A stretch of 64,000 nucleotides of DNA from Megalonaias nervosa (Eukaryota; Mollusca; Bivalvia; Unionida; Unionidae): contig JAECUM010001091.1 of NCBI GenBank assembly GCA_016617855.1, positions 25,473 through 89,472 of the forward strand, written 5' to 3'. How positions within the stretch are numbered: the stretch's first letter is position 1; each line of letters starts with the position of its first letter. Position numbers and translations under genes: made by a program. The notes beneath the pieces are model-generated. The model was not told the DNA's origin. It was given only the letters and a program-made list of their open reading frames with translations, and did not search any database. Of this stretch, positions 1-12,500 are shown one piece after another.

Positions 1-835
1 CCTTTTTATAAGCCCTTTGCAGATGGTCTTTCTGGCCCATTGTCACATCTTTTCCTCTTGACTAGATCAACAAATCATGATCTCAGACATAGTTGTCTTT
101 CCTGTGCCAGTGGCACAACAAACAGTGGATCATGAAAGGAGTTCCCCTAGGTAACCCCAAGCCTAAAATTAAGAGCTGTACACAATAAAATGCCACCTTG
201 TACAGTTGGAGAGCCCCTGTTACTTGGCTTCACCATGGTCAGTGGCAAATGGGACCCCGAATAATTAGCTATCTTCATCAACAGTCATGAAAATGAAGGC
301 CATAGTAAACATGTGTAATATCTGGAAAGGTAGTCATTGTGAGGACAATTCTGTGGTGGTTATTCATCTCTTCAGACTTGGGGGTGGGTTGGCAAAATCA
401 GCAGATCTATGCATACTGGTTTGGAATTTTCTCCACTGGTGCACTTACAGGAATATAATGGCCCAGATGAGACATATTCAAGGCAAGTCCAATGCCCTGG
501 CCAATTCATGGTCAAAAGGGGATCAGACCTTCATACAGAATGGTCTGGCCACCCAGAGATCTTTCAGCAAACCCTTCCACATCCCTCCACCAAAAACAAG
601 CATCCTCATGAAGGTAACACTGGAACAAAAACTGGTAACCAACCAGTCACCTAGTAATGAGGGGAGGTACAGGGAATGGTTTCCTTCCTTCATATGGAAT
701 AAAGACAAGAAATATGAATTTTTCATCTGTTTGTGATTCCAGCGTTCAAGAGGTAGCAGAGCTTCTTCCAACATGGCTGTGATCAGGTAAGTATTCTTAG
801 AAAAACATAATTTACTGAAAAATTTGCTTTTTATG
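1..835 (+). mobile_element. degenerate DIRS-like retrotransposon fragment (RNase H region and terminal repeat)
   Basis: Broken frames read like the RNase H part of DIRS-type tyrosine-recombinase retrotransposons: an 'APVTWLHHGQW' stretch, then 'LCILVWNFLHWC', 'MRHIQGKSNALAN' and, after a frameshift, 'HTEWSGHPEIFQ' (the usual 'RHIPG..N.LAD.LSR ... TEWSLHP..F' pattern). Near the right end, 794-828 matches the terminal sequence found in the second element (about 31720-31960). The recombinase gene expected between them is absent, so this copy is deleted internally and runs off the left edge. It lies in a TALPID3 intron in sense orientation. Stops and frameshifts rule out a functional protein. Confidence 0.7.
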
Positions 836-3372
836 AAGTTCTGGTGTCAAGATTACAAAGAATTCTCACACTCAAAGTCAGGTGCAATTCTCAGAAGCCT
901 GAATTTGCTAATGTCCAAACAGATTTAGAATATTGATTCAAAGTTTTGAGAATTGTTTGTTATCTTGGAGTCTGGTTGATTACAATTTTCATCTTGTATT
1001 TATAGTTGGTTATGTCCCCTTATCCTGTGATTTCCATATTTTGCATAAACAGATTTTCCATTAAAACAAAGATTTGCATTGAAACATTTACTAGTCGTTT
1101 TCAGTCAAAATTTCTCATTAGCGTCTTTCATCTTTTATGCTACCCCAAAATTTGGAAATAATGCTGACCTCATCTATAAGTCTGCTTTAAAAACATTCAT
1201 CAAATCTAAACAATGTTTATGGTATTTTCCATGTAGAAAAAAAATGCATTCAGACTTGAGTTTCACTTCACGGACCCCATTCTACATATCTATCTTGGGA
1301 CTTTTAGGGTCCCAACTCAGAAAACATTTCTTGCAGTATTTGCTATTAAAAGGACCTATGTTTCTGGCTAAAAGACCTCATCCAAAAGTTGAAGAGTCCT
1401 TAGGACCCATATAATATATTAACCAAGAGAATATGAGAAGACCCAGCATTTTGCCTTCAAAAGTAAAGCCAGTCTCTAATATAAGATACCTGATAAATCA
1501 AATTTATATATTATATGCATGTTTGTATACATGGGAGAGTGAGGGACTTGAGTTGTCATGTACATGTGTCCATGATTTGACAGGTCTGCTAACACTTTCT
1601 TTGGAAATAAAATATGCATGAAAACATTCTATTTACTGCATCAGGCCTAAGGCCAAGTGAGCTTATCCGTACCTGCCAGAAGACAATGTGTCACACAGAA
1701 AAGACAATTTTTTTACTCCCAAACCCACCAACCCACCAACACATGATTTTCAGTAGTGTTAGTAGAAAAAGAAGAGAGCCTTCTTGACACCATGATATAT
1801 ACCCATAACCTGTACAGACAGTAAACAGTTGTGCCTAACACTCGTAGAGAATTATTAGTTATATTAGTTGAAAAAAGTACATGTTAGTAAAAGAATTTTT
1901 TAATCCTGATCTGAAAGAAAAAAGCAAGAATTAAATGGTCATTCCATAAGTCAACCAACTATTTCATTTTGAAAGAGTATGAAATGGTTCAAAGAAAACA
2001 TTTTTTTATTAAAATCTGAATTTCCAGTCATTCTCTGTGTGGAGATTGTTTCTCAATTGTACAACATTTTTAAGTTGCACTTTCTGATCTCACTTGGGAC
2101 CCCAAAACATACTTTCTGAGTCCACAAAAAACAAAACAGTAGTGTCTGGGAGGTTGGCAGGTATTTGTCAAGATTCTGTGAGGCCACATGATTGTAGGAT
2201 TCTAGTAAGAGCGATTGAGACTCGTGCAACTTTTAAAATCCAGTGGGTGATAGATCACCTGCAGTTTCCATGATTGTTATAAATTAAAGGGAAAAAACCA
2301 AAATGTTTCTCAAGTCATCATGTTTATGTTCTTTTTGCCCATGGTCTCACTTGATTATGTAGAAATTTGCATGCAAGCACTTGTATGATTGAGATCTGGT
2401 GTGGTTTATGCAGAAATTATTTAGAGCATCTGATTGAATTGTATCCTAAATGGGTGTTGCAAATTATCTGTTGATCTGCCTTGAAGGAAATTTGGGAAAG
2501 GTCAGTTGCAAGCAAGAGCCATATCAAAACATAAAAGTGATTACTTAGGGAACACAAAGATCATCTGCTTAAGACGGCACATGGGAAGAGGGTTGGCTAT
2601 GATGGTACAGAATTTTTTGGCATCTTGTTTTTTAAACATGTGGTTGGGGAACTGCTGATTACTTGTGAAAAAGTGTTTACTACCTCTTCCCCAGCTACCC
2701 ATGAGTCACCCCTCTTTCATCCCCCCCCCCCAAAAACCCCAAAACAAAACACATACTTCTTTTGCAGGTAAATTTTGGGGACCATTTTGTCATGTAAAAA
2801 GATTCTGGCAGTATCTTCTAACACATTTGTTTCCACAAATATAAGAAAATAATTCTCTCCCAATAATAAGCTGAATGATAATTGCAGATGATTAACATAA
2901 AATGTGGCTTATATTGGAAGCCTTAGTGTATTTGATCAGTAGTGTACAAAATCATTCATAGTTTGAATCCATCTTATTTGATAGAAGTTTCAGGGACTGA
3001 TTGTATTAGGCACATAGAGGATGTTACATTTGAAAATATTAGATAGTTTTAAAAATGATTTGAAAGTTAGGGCACTACCTGCATGTATGTGTTCTTCATA
3101 AGTTTTAATATTTAACATGGTATTGACAATTTTCTTATGATGTAATGCTGTGATTGTAATATACATGGGCAGGGTATATGGCAAAAGCTTTTCATAATCA
3201 GCTGCTGGGGAACCATAATATTTGCTCATCAAACTGTATTTTAGAATGAAATCCCTAATTTTGAATGTGTGTTGACTATACATACCATTATCAGCATCCT
3301 TCCTAAGTGCACCACATATGTAATGCATGCAATACAAGAATTTCTTTTAAATGTTTCTTTTCTTTAACGTAG
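836..3372 (+). other. TALPID3 intron remainder, no gene recognised
   Basis: AT-rich. It has short open stretches without codon-like character. A short dispersed motif 'aaggccaagtgagctta' at about 1650 recurs near 6165 and 8058. A poly-C run sits near 2720. No exon with matching phase was found. Confidence 0.6.
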
Positions 3373-3599
3373 TTATGGACAGTATTGGTCGAGGAGGGTT
3401 GCAGCTGTTTGTTGATGCTGGCATGTCTGTGAACAATGACCTTGTTCAGGATCTGGTGCGAGAAGTTGTAACTGAGAAAATCCGTACCATGTTGGGACAG
3501 AAGCCAGAGGAGGAATCTGGACCACAGGTAGCAACCAGACTAGTGACCACCACAAGTCAGGCTGACATGAGAGAACCACAACCAGAGAGCTGGGAACAG
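3373..3599 (+). CDS. KIAA0586: TALPID3 exon A (conserved 'DAGMSV' exon)
   Basis: Coding exon preceded by a pyrimidine-rich run and AG, and followed by GTAAAA after a complete codon (phase 0). The conserved core is '[17 protein letters not shown]' then 'EKIRTMLGQ', the best anchor to TALPID3. The exon starts with two bases that complete a codon from an upstream exon outside the recognised set. A second AG ten bases downstream (3381-3382) is also possible and would remove three residues; the first AG has the better pyrimidine tract. Confidence 0.85.
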
Positions 3600-6500
3600 G
3601 TAAAACCTTGATAGAATTTGTCATGGACACTATTCTGATTTCACTCATTTTCATTGGGTACCAAATTTCATAGACTTAGTAGCTGACACAAAATACAGTT
3701 TTAAAAGATCCAAGGAACAATGATTCTTATATGGAACAGGGTTTGCACAAGTTTGAAAAGTGCTTGAATTTTGGTGGTGACCTTGCTTCAAATGGTACTG
3801 GAAGGTGGTTGAAAGTATGCAGTAGTTGTTGAAAAGTGCTTGAATTTTGAGACTAACACATTTAATTGAAAAACATTAATTTACTGATATTAATATCAAG
3901 AAAACATTCATGCAAGATCCATTTCCAAAAAAATAGAAATCCTGTCTTCCTAGAATTTTACTGCTGTGTTGGATTGCTTGCATATTCAATAAGACTTCAG
4001 TTGGGTTGCTTACATGCTCATTAGTATTTAGCCTCATTTGGGCTTGTAACCTTCCAGTGTTGTTAAATGAATTGGTACTGCTAAGACTGATGAACAAAAG
4101 TCAGTCTAAAACATAGTGATGGAAAGCATATTTTCTGATGAGCTATTCATGTTATAATAGGGTAAGGCCATGTGATAAATTAAGTGTTGTGTTTATGGAA
4201 TGAAGCTGGATGAGTAGTAGCTGAGGATACTTTAACTCTGTAAATCCCAAAGTTTTACTGATGATGGGGACAATATGATTTGTACGCTTCTGGCCCTAAA
4301 ATCACTCAAAACAAGTAGAAAATATTGATTTTTAGAATACAGAATTATTATTTGTTCAGTTAAAATTGATTAAGAAATATAATAGAACTTGCATGGATCA
4401 TCAAGATCTGACAATGTTGTTTAATATGTCCATGCATTCGACCTTAGCTGGCAAGTAACCAACATAAGTGTAACTTGGAACTTGCAGAGCTATGGTAGCC
4501 TCAGCTAGATCATTGAGTGAAGGTGCTCTGAAGACCCATGACAAGAGTGAAAAGCATAAAAAGAATAAAATGTTGATAATATGAATGAATGGAGAATATT
4601 TTTTGCTTAAACTTGAAAACTTCAACTAGTCTGAAACTCTGGCAAATGAGACTGCTAACTCCCAGACTGATGTAGATGAGATGACTGCATCTTTACCCCC
4701 ATGCCCCTAAGTCCATTAAACTTCAATGTCTTCTTCTAGGCCTAGATTTTTAAAAAAACTATTCCAGAGCTGTTGTTTAAGAATGAAATAAGTAATTCTG
4801 AAATTGTGAGAACTATGCTTACCATTATCAACATTCTTCTCACGTTTATTTGCAGTTAATTATAGTGCTTGAATATTACATTTTTGTCCTTGAAAAGTTC
4901 CTAATAAAATGACTGTATGAACCACGAGGGAACATTAGGAACTGTTTCCTAATTCACAGATGTAAAGTATCAGTGAAAATGTAATTTCATTGCAAAACTG
5001 TACAAAAATGGATACAAATGAAAATAAATTAATTCACAATACCTTACTTAGGCAGCTTTATCCAGCTATGCTCAGTCTTAAAATCTAGTTCTGGCTTTTC
5101 AAAAATTCAGTTTGATGAGCAAATATTATGGTTCTCAAGCAGTTCATTATAACTGGCTTCTGCCATATACCAGAAACTAAACAGTGTTAAAAGTTGTATC
5201 ATGAAGAACAATTTGTGTACAGCATTAGTTTTACTGCATTCAGTTTCACACCTCTTTTATTTCTTTTATAAGCTCACTTAGTCATGATGGAAAATGTCTC
5301 ACTTCTTTTAAAATGTGTTAGCTGAAGGAGGGCTTGTAGCAAACCAACCCCGATCTCCATCCCCATCCCAAACTCTAATCCTGCCAATACCACTCTCTCC
5401 TCTGCATAATTGTCTTCATTAACAAAATCCACCATCAACCATTCCTTTGGGCCCTAGCACCCTCCCTGCTCCTTTGCCTAGATCTGCCCTTGAAAATGTT
5501 TAGTATTTTTAAAAAAACAGGTAAAAATAATACTACTAAATAATATTTGTAAAATAGTTATTCTTTATCATATTGTGTTCAGTAATAAAAGTTGAAATAC
5601 ATCACATACAACTAAAAATTGATAATAGCTTCTAAGATTTAACACAACATGAGAGTCAAAGCTTTTCATATCTTGAATGTTTTACTGAGAGTGCTTAAAA
5701 TGAGAATATTACAGTACATTATTGTAGGATACCATAGTTAAATTATTATGTGTAACAGTTAACAAAGATTGTCAAATCTTAATTTCGTTAGTAACATTCT
5801 TTTCTTAAATTTCCTTTGCTACTAGCATTTGTCAAGACAAGTGAGAACACCAGAGCCAACACCCAAACAGAGCCCTGCCTCATCCCCACCCAGACGAATG
5901 TCCCCACCAGTCACACCTGAGGCCTCGCCTAGGTCTGCGGCAGACAAACCAGAGCCAGTGTTTGTCATGCCAGATCCCATTCCTGTTCCAACTCGAGTCC
6001 CAGAGGTCAGAGAATCAGAGTCTGAGCCTGAGAGTTCAGTTTCTTTTGATATCAAGGAGGAACTGCAAAGACTTGCAGGTAAAGGAAATTACTCCACATT
6101 TACACCTGTTATATCTCATGCATTTTCAACATTTCTTTTTTGTTAACTCTACTGGATAAAGGCCAAAAGAGCTTATTTATGGCCTGCCATCTGTTATCAA
6201 TCCATCCATTAGCACAAGCTTATTATCACTATTACTGTAAAACTACTGGGAGGAATGCAGTGAAACTTTACATACATGTTCATACCATAGTCTAATTTGT
6301 CCTAAATGACCCCTCTGCTGGCTCAGGGATAAAGAACAGCCCTGATGTTCCATTTTGAATATCATAATGGAGACAGCATTGTTTTGCCATTGGATGTGTC
6401 CTTTGGTGAAATTCCAGATGAGAAAGTGTGCTGTGGTGATATTTGAGATATGAAAGACTTAGATATTTGAAAAGAATGCAGTTTATATGTACAATTTGAT

Positions 6501-9500
6501 TTGTATTTGGCTTGTGGGTTTGATAACACAAACAAGAGTGAATGGACTATTATCAAACCCAGTTTGTGGATATACCTGAAGAATACCTTAAATGATGCCA
6601 GCTCATTAACTTGGGTGTTGTTCAAAAAAAATAATTATAGATTAAACCACACTTGCCTTCTTGGTACATCTTGACATTGTCTGGGACAAGTTCAGTGATG
6701 GCATCTTTGTACATCTCGACAGTGTCTGGGACAAGTTCAGTGATGGCATCTTGGTACATCATGGCAGTGTCTGGGACAAGTTCTGTGATAGCATTTTGGT
6801 TCATCTTGACAGTGTCTGGAACAATTTCACTGATCTTCTAACTGTGATATGAAGTTGAAGGTCAAAGACCATGACATACAATTTGGTTCTGCACTTACAG
6901 GTATCTTGTGAACATGGTAACTCAGAAAGAAAATAAGCTATTTTTGTTATCTAATTTGGTATGTTAGCATTTTTTAAAAATATTGTATCTGTTGGAGTTT
7001 TTCTAGAATGTCTGAGAAGGTTTCAGAAAGGACTGAAACAGTTTGTAAGTTACTTTACCAGTTACCCATAATACCTTAACCAAATCATAACTGGCTGATT
7101 ACAGTTGGAAATACCTTATGTTCAGAGTGTGGACTGGCAAGAGTTTCAGTTTAAATGTTACACTTACTGACACAGATATAGTTCCCTCTTGCTTGTGTCT
7201 ACATTCCTCCTTGAATTATTGTTATACAGTTATCAGTAGCATTCAGGCTTATTGTCAGGATCACTCAAATGCTAATGGTTATCTGGATAATTATTACAGA
7301 CCTAGTCTAAATACTCACTGTGGAAAGGTTGGAAATTACTTTCTGCCAGTAAAATGCAAGGCCTTTCAAGGGACTCTTGTTTTACACTCCTGCATAGGTT
7401 ACAAGATATTCTAAACCACCATTTTATAGTGTTGCAAAGATTGTTATGCAGAACATTGTTTCAAAAGCCTTGCAATATTTTCTTGACCTAATCAGCTGTT
7501 AGCAAAATGGATGATGTCAGAAATATCCCCTCCATAGTTTTTGTCGTCTAAATCTAGCTTTTGTTTTTTTGTCTAATAAATTTTTTTTAAATATGAGGAT
7601 AGGTCAATTTAAATCATAGCTTTATCAGTGAAGAACCATGTATTAGACTAAATATTTAATTAGTGCTGCATGTACATCATTTGAATGAGACCCTTTGTTT
7701 GTTCTGCATAAATTTGATTTCTGACTCGTTGCGCTTATGAGATTGTAATAGATATGAATTCATTGATATTTAGTACTACTTCCAGTTGAATTTAATTTGA
7801 TTGTCAAATACAACCATAACTGGTTGATAATGAAAGTTCTTTGTTTTCAGGTGAGCTGATTGTCCAAGAAGATATCAGTGTGACCCAGATATATGATGTT
7901 GCGACTCCACCTGCTTCGCCAAAACCAGAACCCTCTCCTGTGGAGGAGTTCCAACTATCCACTCCACCTATGCTTTCACCTAGACTGGCCAAGAAAGAGG
8001 TAAGTTATATTATTATGGGAAGGCCATATATTAATTTTTATTAGTTGACCAGGGGGTAAGGCCAGTTGAGCTTATGGTATGGCCCTGTGTCTGGTATTCA
8101 TCGTGCATCATACATCCAGCCATAAACAATTGCTTGTTACCATTTTCTGGAGTCCATATTCAATCAAACTTTGAATATTGGTTTATTTCATAAAAATCTT
8201 GGACAAGTTTGATAAAGAGGGAGATAAAATGCATGTTAATGAGGTGATCTTGCACCTGTTCAGCTTACCTTGTTACCACTCTTGAGACCAGATTTCTAAT
8301 CCAATCTTTAATGAGACTTGGAATATATTCTTATATCAGTCTTGAATAAGTTTAATAATAAGTGAGATCCACACATACTAATAAGATGAACTTGCATCTG
8401 ATTGGATGAGCGTGTGGAGAACATATTTCTGATTCTGATTAAACTTGAAATACCAATTTATATAATCAAGATCTTAGATGGTATAAATTAAAAGTGAGAT
8501 CCATGCATATTAATCAGATAATTTTGCATCGGATTTGCTGACCTTGTTACTACTTTAGAGGCCAGATTTCTGGTCCAATTACAATTAAGATCACACTCAG
8601 AATATGTGCTTTATATTATCAACTTCTTGTGCAAATTTGATAATGAGGTGATTTTACATATGATTGGCTGAGCTTATTCAAATTCTGAAACCCATAAATT
8701 TGACCCAATTTTGATCCAGATTGGAATATAGGCTTATTTCATCAAGATCATTGGCAGTTTGAAAGTTAGCGGCAGTTTACATATTGATGGAGTAATTTTG
8801 CTTTTGATTAACTGAGATTGTTACCAGCCTTAACAAAAATGTGGATGACTTCAGTTATGAGCAAGTGACTGTGCATATTAATCATGCCTTTATCTTTAGA
8901 AAGGATTTTTATCTGAAACTGGTAAAATGGGTAAATCAGAATAATAATATAAAGTTTGGGGGATAGTTCACATTGGATGTGTTCTTACAATACTGCATGA
9001 ACCTGCTTAGTGAATTGCTCAGCTGTTATGTTGGCCAGGCAGTGTTCATTCCAGCAATGGAAAAATGGGGATCCTACCAGTTCAGAAAGTGAGGTCGTTT
9101 ATAAAAGATGGCTCACAGTTGCTCTTACCTATGTCTTGTTTATTCAAGAAATTCAAATACATCATTATCACAGGCATTTACATCATGGATTCATTCATTT
9201 CTGCAATAAATATTCACTCTTTCAGCAATAAATACTTTTAATCGGTCATTGTAGAGTCAGACTACAGCATAACTTTCTACCATATACTTGTCCACTGGAA
9301 TAGTTGTGTCCACTGTTCAGGTCATTTATATTTTAGGTGACAAGGAAATTGTTGCAAAACGTGCTTTAGTTTGACTTGACAACAGCTAATTAAAAGTATA
9401 TTGTGCTGGAAAAGTGAGAATTTATTGCAGAAATTAATAAATCAACAACATGATCACCTGTTTATAGTTATCAGCCTTTCCTATTGCAAGCATTTCATTC

Positions 9501-12500
9501 TGGATGCTCAAGTAACCTCTCCCCTCTTATGTCAGACCTAGTACTGAGATGGCATGAAGTACTACAGACCTCAGGGCAGGTAATTAAAATGGAATTGACA
9601 TGAAAATTGTAAGATGAAGTTAGACAAATAAGCGTGAATTCTTTGTCCATGACAGAAGTAGAGCTCTTGAGAAATAAATAGAAATATACCTGTAGTAGAC
9701 TTCCCTCCCCATTGTGAGAAATTCCACAGAGTAGCTCAAATGATGTAAAACTGCATGTAGATTTGATTTTGTGAGGTCTCAAAAAGAGCATGCTTGAAAG
9801 AAAATAAATAAAATGAAATACAATATGTTTTTGAGAAAAGAATGACAGAAAGCAAAAAAAATTATAACAAATAACTGAATCATGCATATTAATGGAAATA
9901 AGAAAAAATTACTCAGGTATTTGACTGTAATTTTTTTGCAGCCACTAGATCTACCAGAGACAGCTAAGCTGGTGGAGAAGAAACCTGAAAGTCCCCAGCC
10001 ATGGAGTAGCCCTGAATCTCCCCGCCCCGAAGAAAATCCAGAATTCACTGAGAGGGACCAACCTAAACCTATGTGAGTAGGGTGATCCAACACTATATAG
10101 CACCAAAGTAGACAGTCAGACATACTATTGTGATCACCTGCATATTAAAACCACCTTTATATGAAGATTAGTTTAAATATTCCCAATTAAACATAAACAA
10201 ATATATAATTACCTACTTATAAAGGCTACCCTTCCATGAAGACTACTTTATAACTTACCCTCTGGGTGGTCTTTATACTCAAGTTTGACTGAATATACTA
10301 CCATGGTTTCTCATGTGGCTTGGGTATGAAAATAATAAATCACACTACATGGAAGAAAATTTTGTTTTTAATGTAGTTGTTTATTTGACTTGAATTCTGT
10401 TCCAGTTTGCCTTAATATAACACAGGATTGCTGATAAAATAGCTCAGTATAAAGGTACCTGACTGTACCATGGAGTACATTTATGGCTATGATGAACCAT
10501 GTTGTAAGAGAGTACTGTATTAATCTGTAGCATATTGGCAAATGTTATTATGAGAGGGCTCTGTTTTAATCTGTGGCACATTGGCATATATTGTTATGAA
10601 GGAGCACTGTTTCAATGTTTGGCATATTGTCAAATGTTATAATGAGGGAGCACTATTAATCTATAGGTGTTATAATGTGGGAGTGCTGTGTCAGTCTGGC
10701 AAATTGGCATATGTTATGAGGTAATATGGTGTTACTCTGGCAAATAAGCAGGTGTTATAATGAAAGCACTGTTAATCTGTAGGTGTTATCATGAGGGAGT
10801 ACTGTGTCAATCTGGCAAATTGGCACATGTTATGAAGTAATATGGTGTTAATCTGGCAAATAAACAAGTGTTATAATGAAAGCACTGTTAATCTGTGCCA
10901 AATTTTGACATGTCAGTACATAAATTAAGGTGATCTTTATTGTTTTGCTAGCATAATGCAGGTGAGAAATATTTTTCACTTTTCTGGGTGCAATGGCAGC
11001 AGCATTAACCAAAGGATTTTATGTGAAGCTTTTTCAAGTCACATATGGGGGTAGGGGTAAGGTATACATCCCATGTTCCTCAAAGCTCCAACTCTTTCAG
11101 GGTATAGTGCTGTTGTAATGATGTCTTGACCCCTTTTTCATAAAAGACTTTGTTCATTGTCTCTGTACATAAGTAGCTGAGAAGATTGAATGGTTACTAC
11201 TGTTGTTCTCTATGCATACAGGTACATTGAAATCTCATCATGATCAAGGATAAAGGAACCAGATCAGATTTGGTGGCTCAGACCCATTGCATTGTGGTAT
11301 CATTGGTGTATTATGTGTGCTCATGTACAACCTTATAATAGCATCAGTGTTGTGTTCCATCACTGAAAGCAACAAATCCTGAAGTTTTTTGCTCCAACTT
11401 AATGTACAAAATCTTCAAATTCTGAATCAGGGACAGTAAATACAGTCTGAATTATTGGTAAGTACCATAAAGTTGTCAAAGAGTATAGTTTTCTCCAGGT
11501 GACATTTTACCACAGAAATTACAGCATTATGGCAATGGTGTTATCCTCTCAAGTGGAGATAACCCACCATGAGGCGTACATATACATCCTAGTATTGTTC
11601 TCATGCAGGACACTACATTCCATGGAACCCTTCTTCAAAGATGTTTGTAGTTATGACAGCCTTACCTGCTGTTATTCATGGGCGTTTAAATCTCACTGTC
11701 TTAATGTATAAGTTATCTCACTTCATGCCAGAATCAAGTTGAAAACATTTATCAATAATTTGATATTGCAAGTTCGATGCCCACATTTGAGTTGGTGTAG
11801 AATTACCATTGAAATATGGTGTAAACTGGAATTTAATAAATATTTCTATTTTACTTATTTATACTTTTCTCAGAAAAATAATGTTAAAAATAATTTTTTT
11901 TTAAAAACCAAAACATAACATCAGTTGCCTCAAGTTAAATAGTGATGCAGATGCATTTCATTGCATGAATGAAAGTAAAGGGGGCAATTTTATTGGCCAT
12001 AAATAAAATCCTTGCTGTCCTAGAATATATGTACTCAGTTCATGATATATTACTTTAGGTATAGGAAGCATCAGGCTTGCAGTCAATGTTTGGGGCATAA
12101 ATAGCCACAGTGAGTTTTTAAAAATACAAACAAAAAAAATCATACTGTTTTTCAACTCATGGATATGTCTGGAAAAATTCAGTTGATTGTGAAAATTGTC
12201 TGTGTCTGTGTGTGTTTGTTTGGATTTCAAAAGTAGCTTTTAAAATTTGAGTCATATTGCTACGATATCCGCAGTGTTGCAGTTTATATTGATGTCTAGC
12301 ACTGGGGCATCATGCCACAGAGATGTGGCATCATATCCCACCCAATCACGCTATCCTCACACCAGGCCAACCAGTCCTAACACTAACCTCTTAATGCTCA
12401 ATGCCAAGCAAGGCAGCTGCTGGTACCATTTTTATAAGTCTTTTGTGTGACCCAGTCAGGGTTCAAACCAATGACCTCCTGCATCCAAGGCGGATGCTCT

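Noticed and set aside
5822..6055. Gly/Ser-rich minus-strand ORF opposite TALPID3 exon B
   Set aside because: Shadow of the Pro/Ser/Glu-rich exon on the opposite strand, which fits the TALPID3 frame with correct splice phases.
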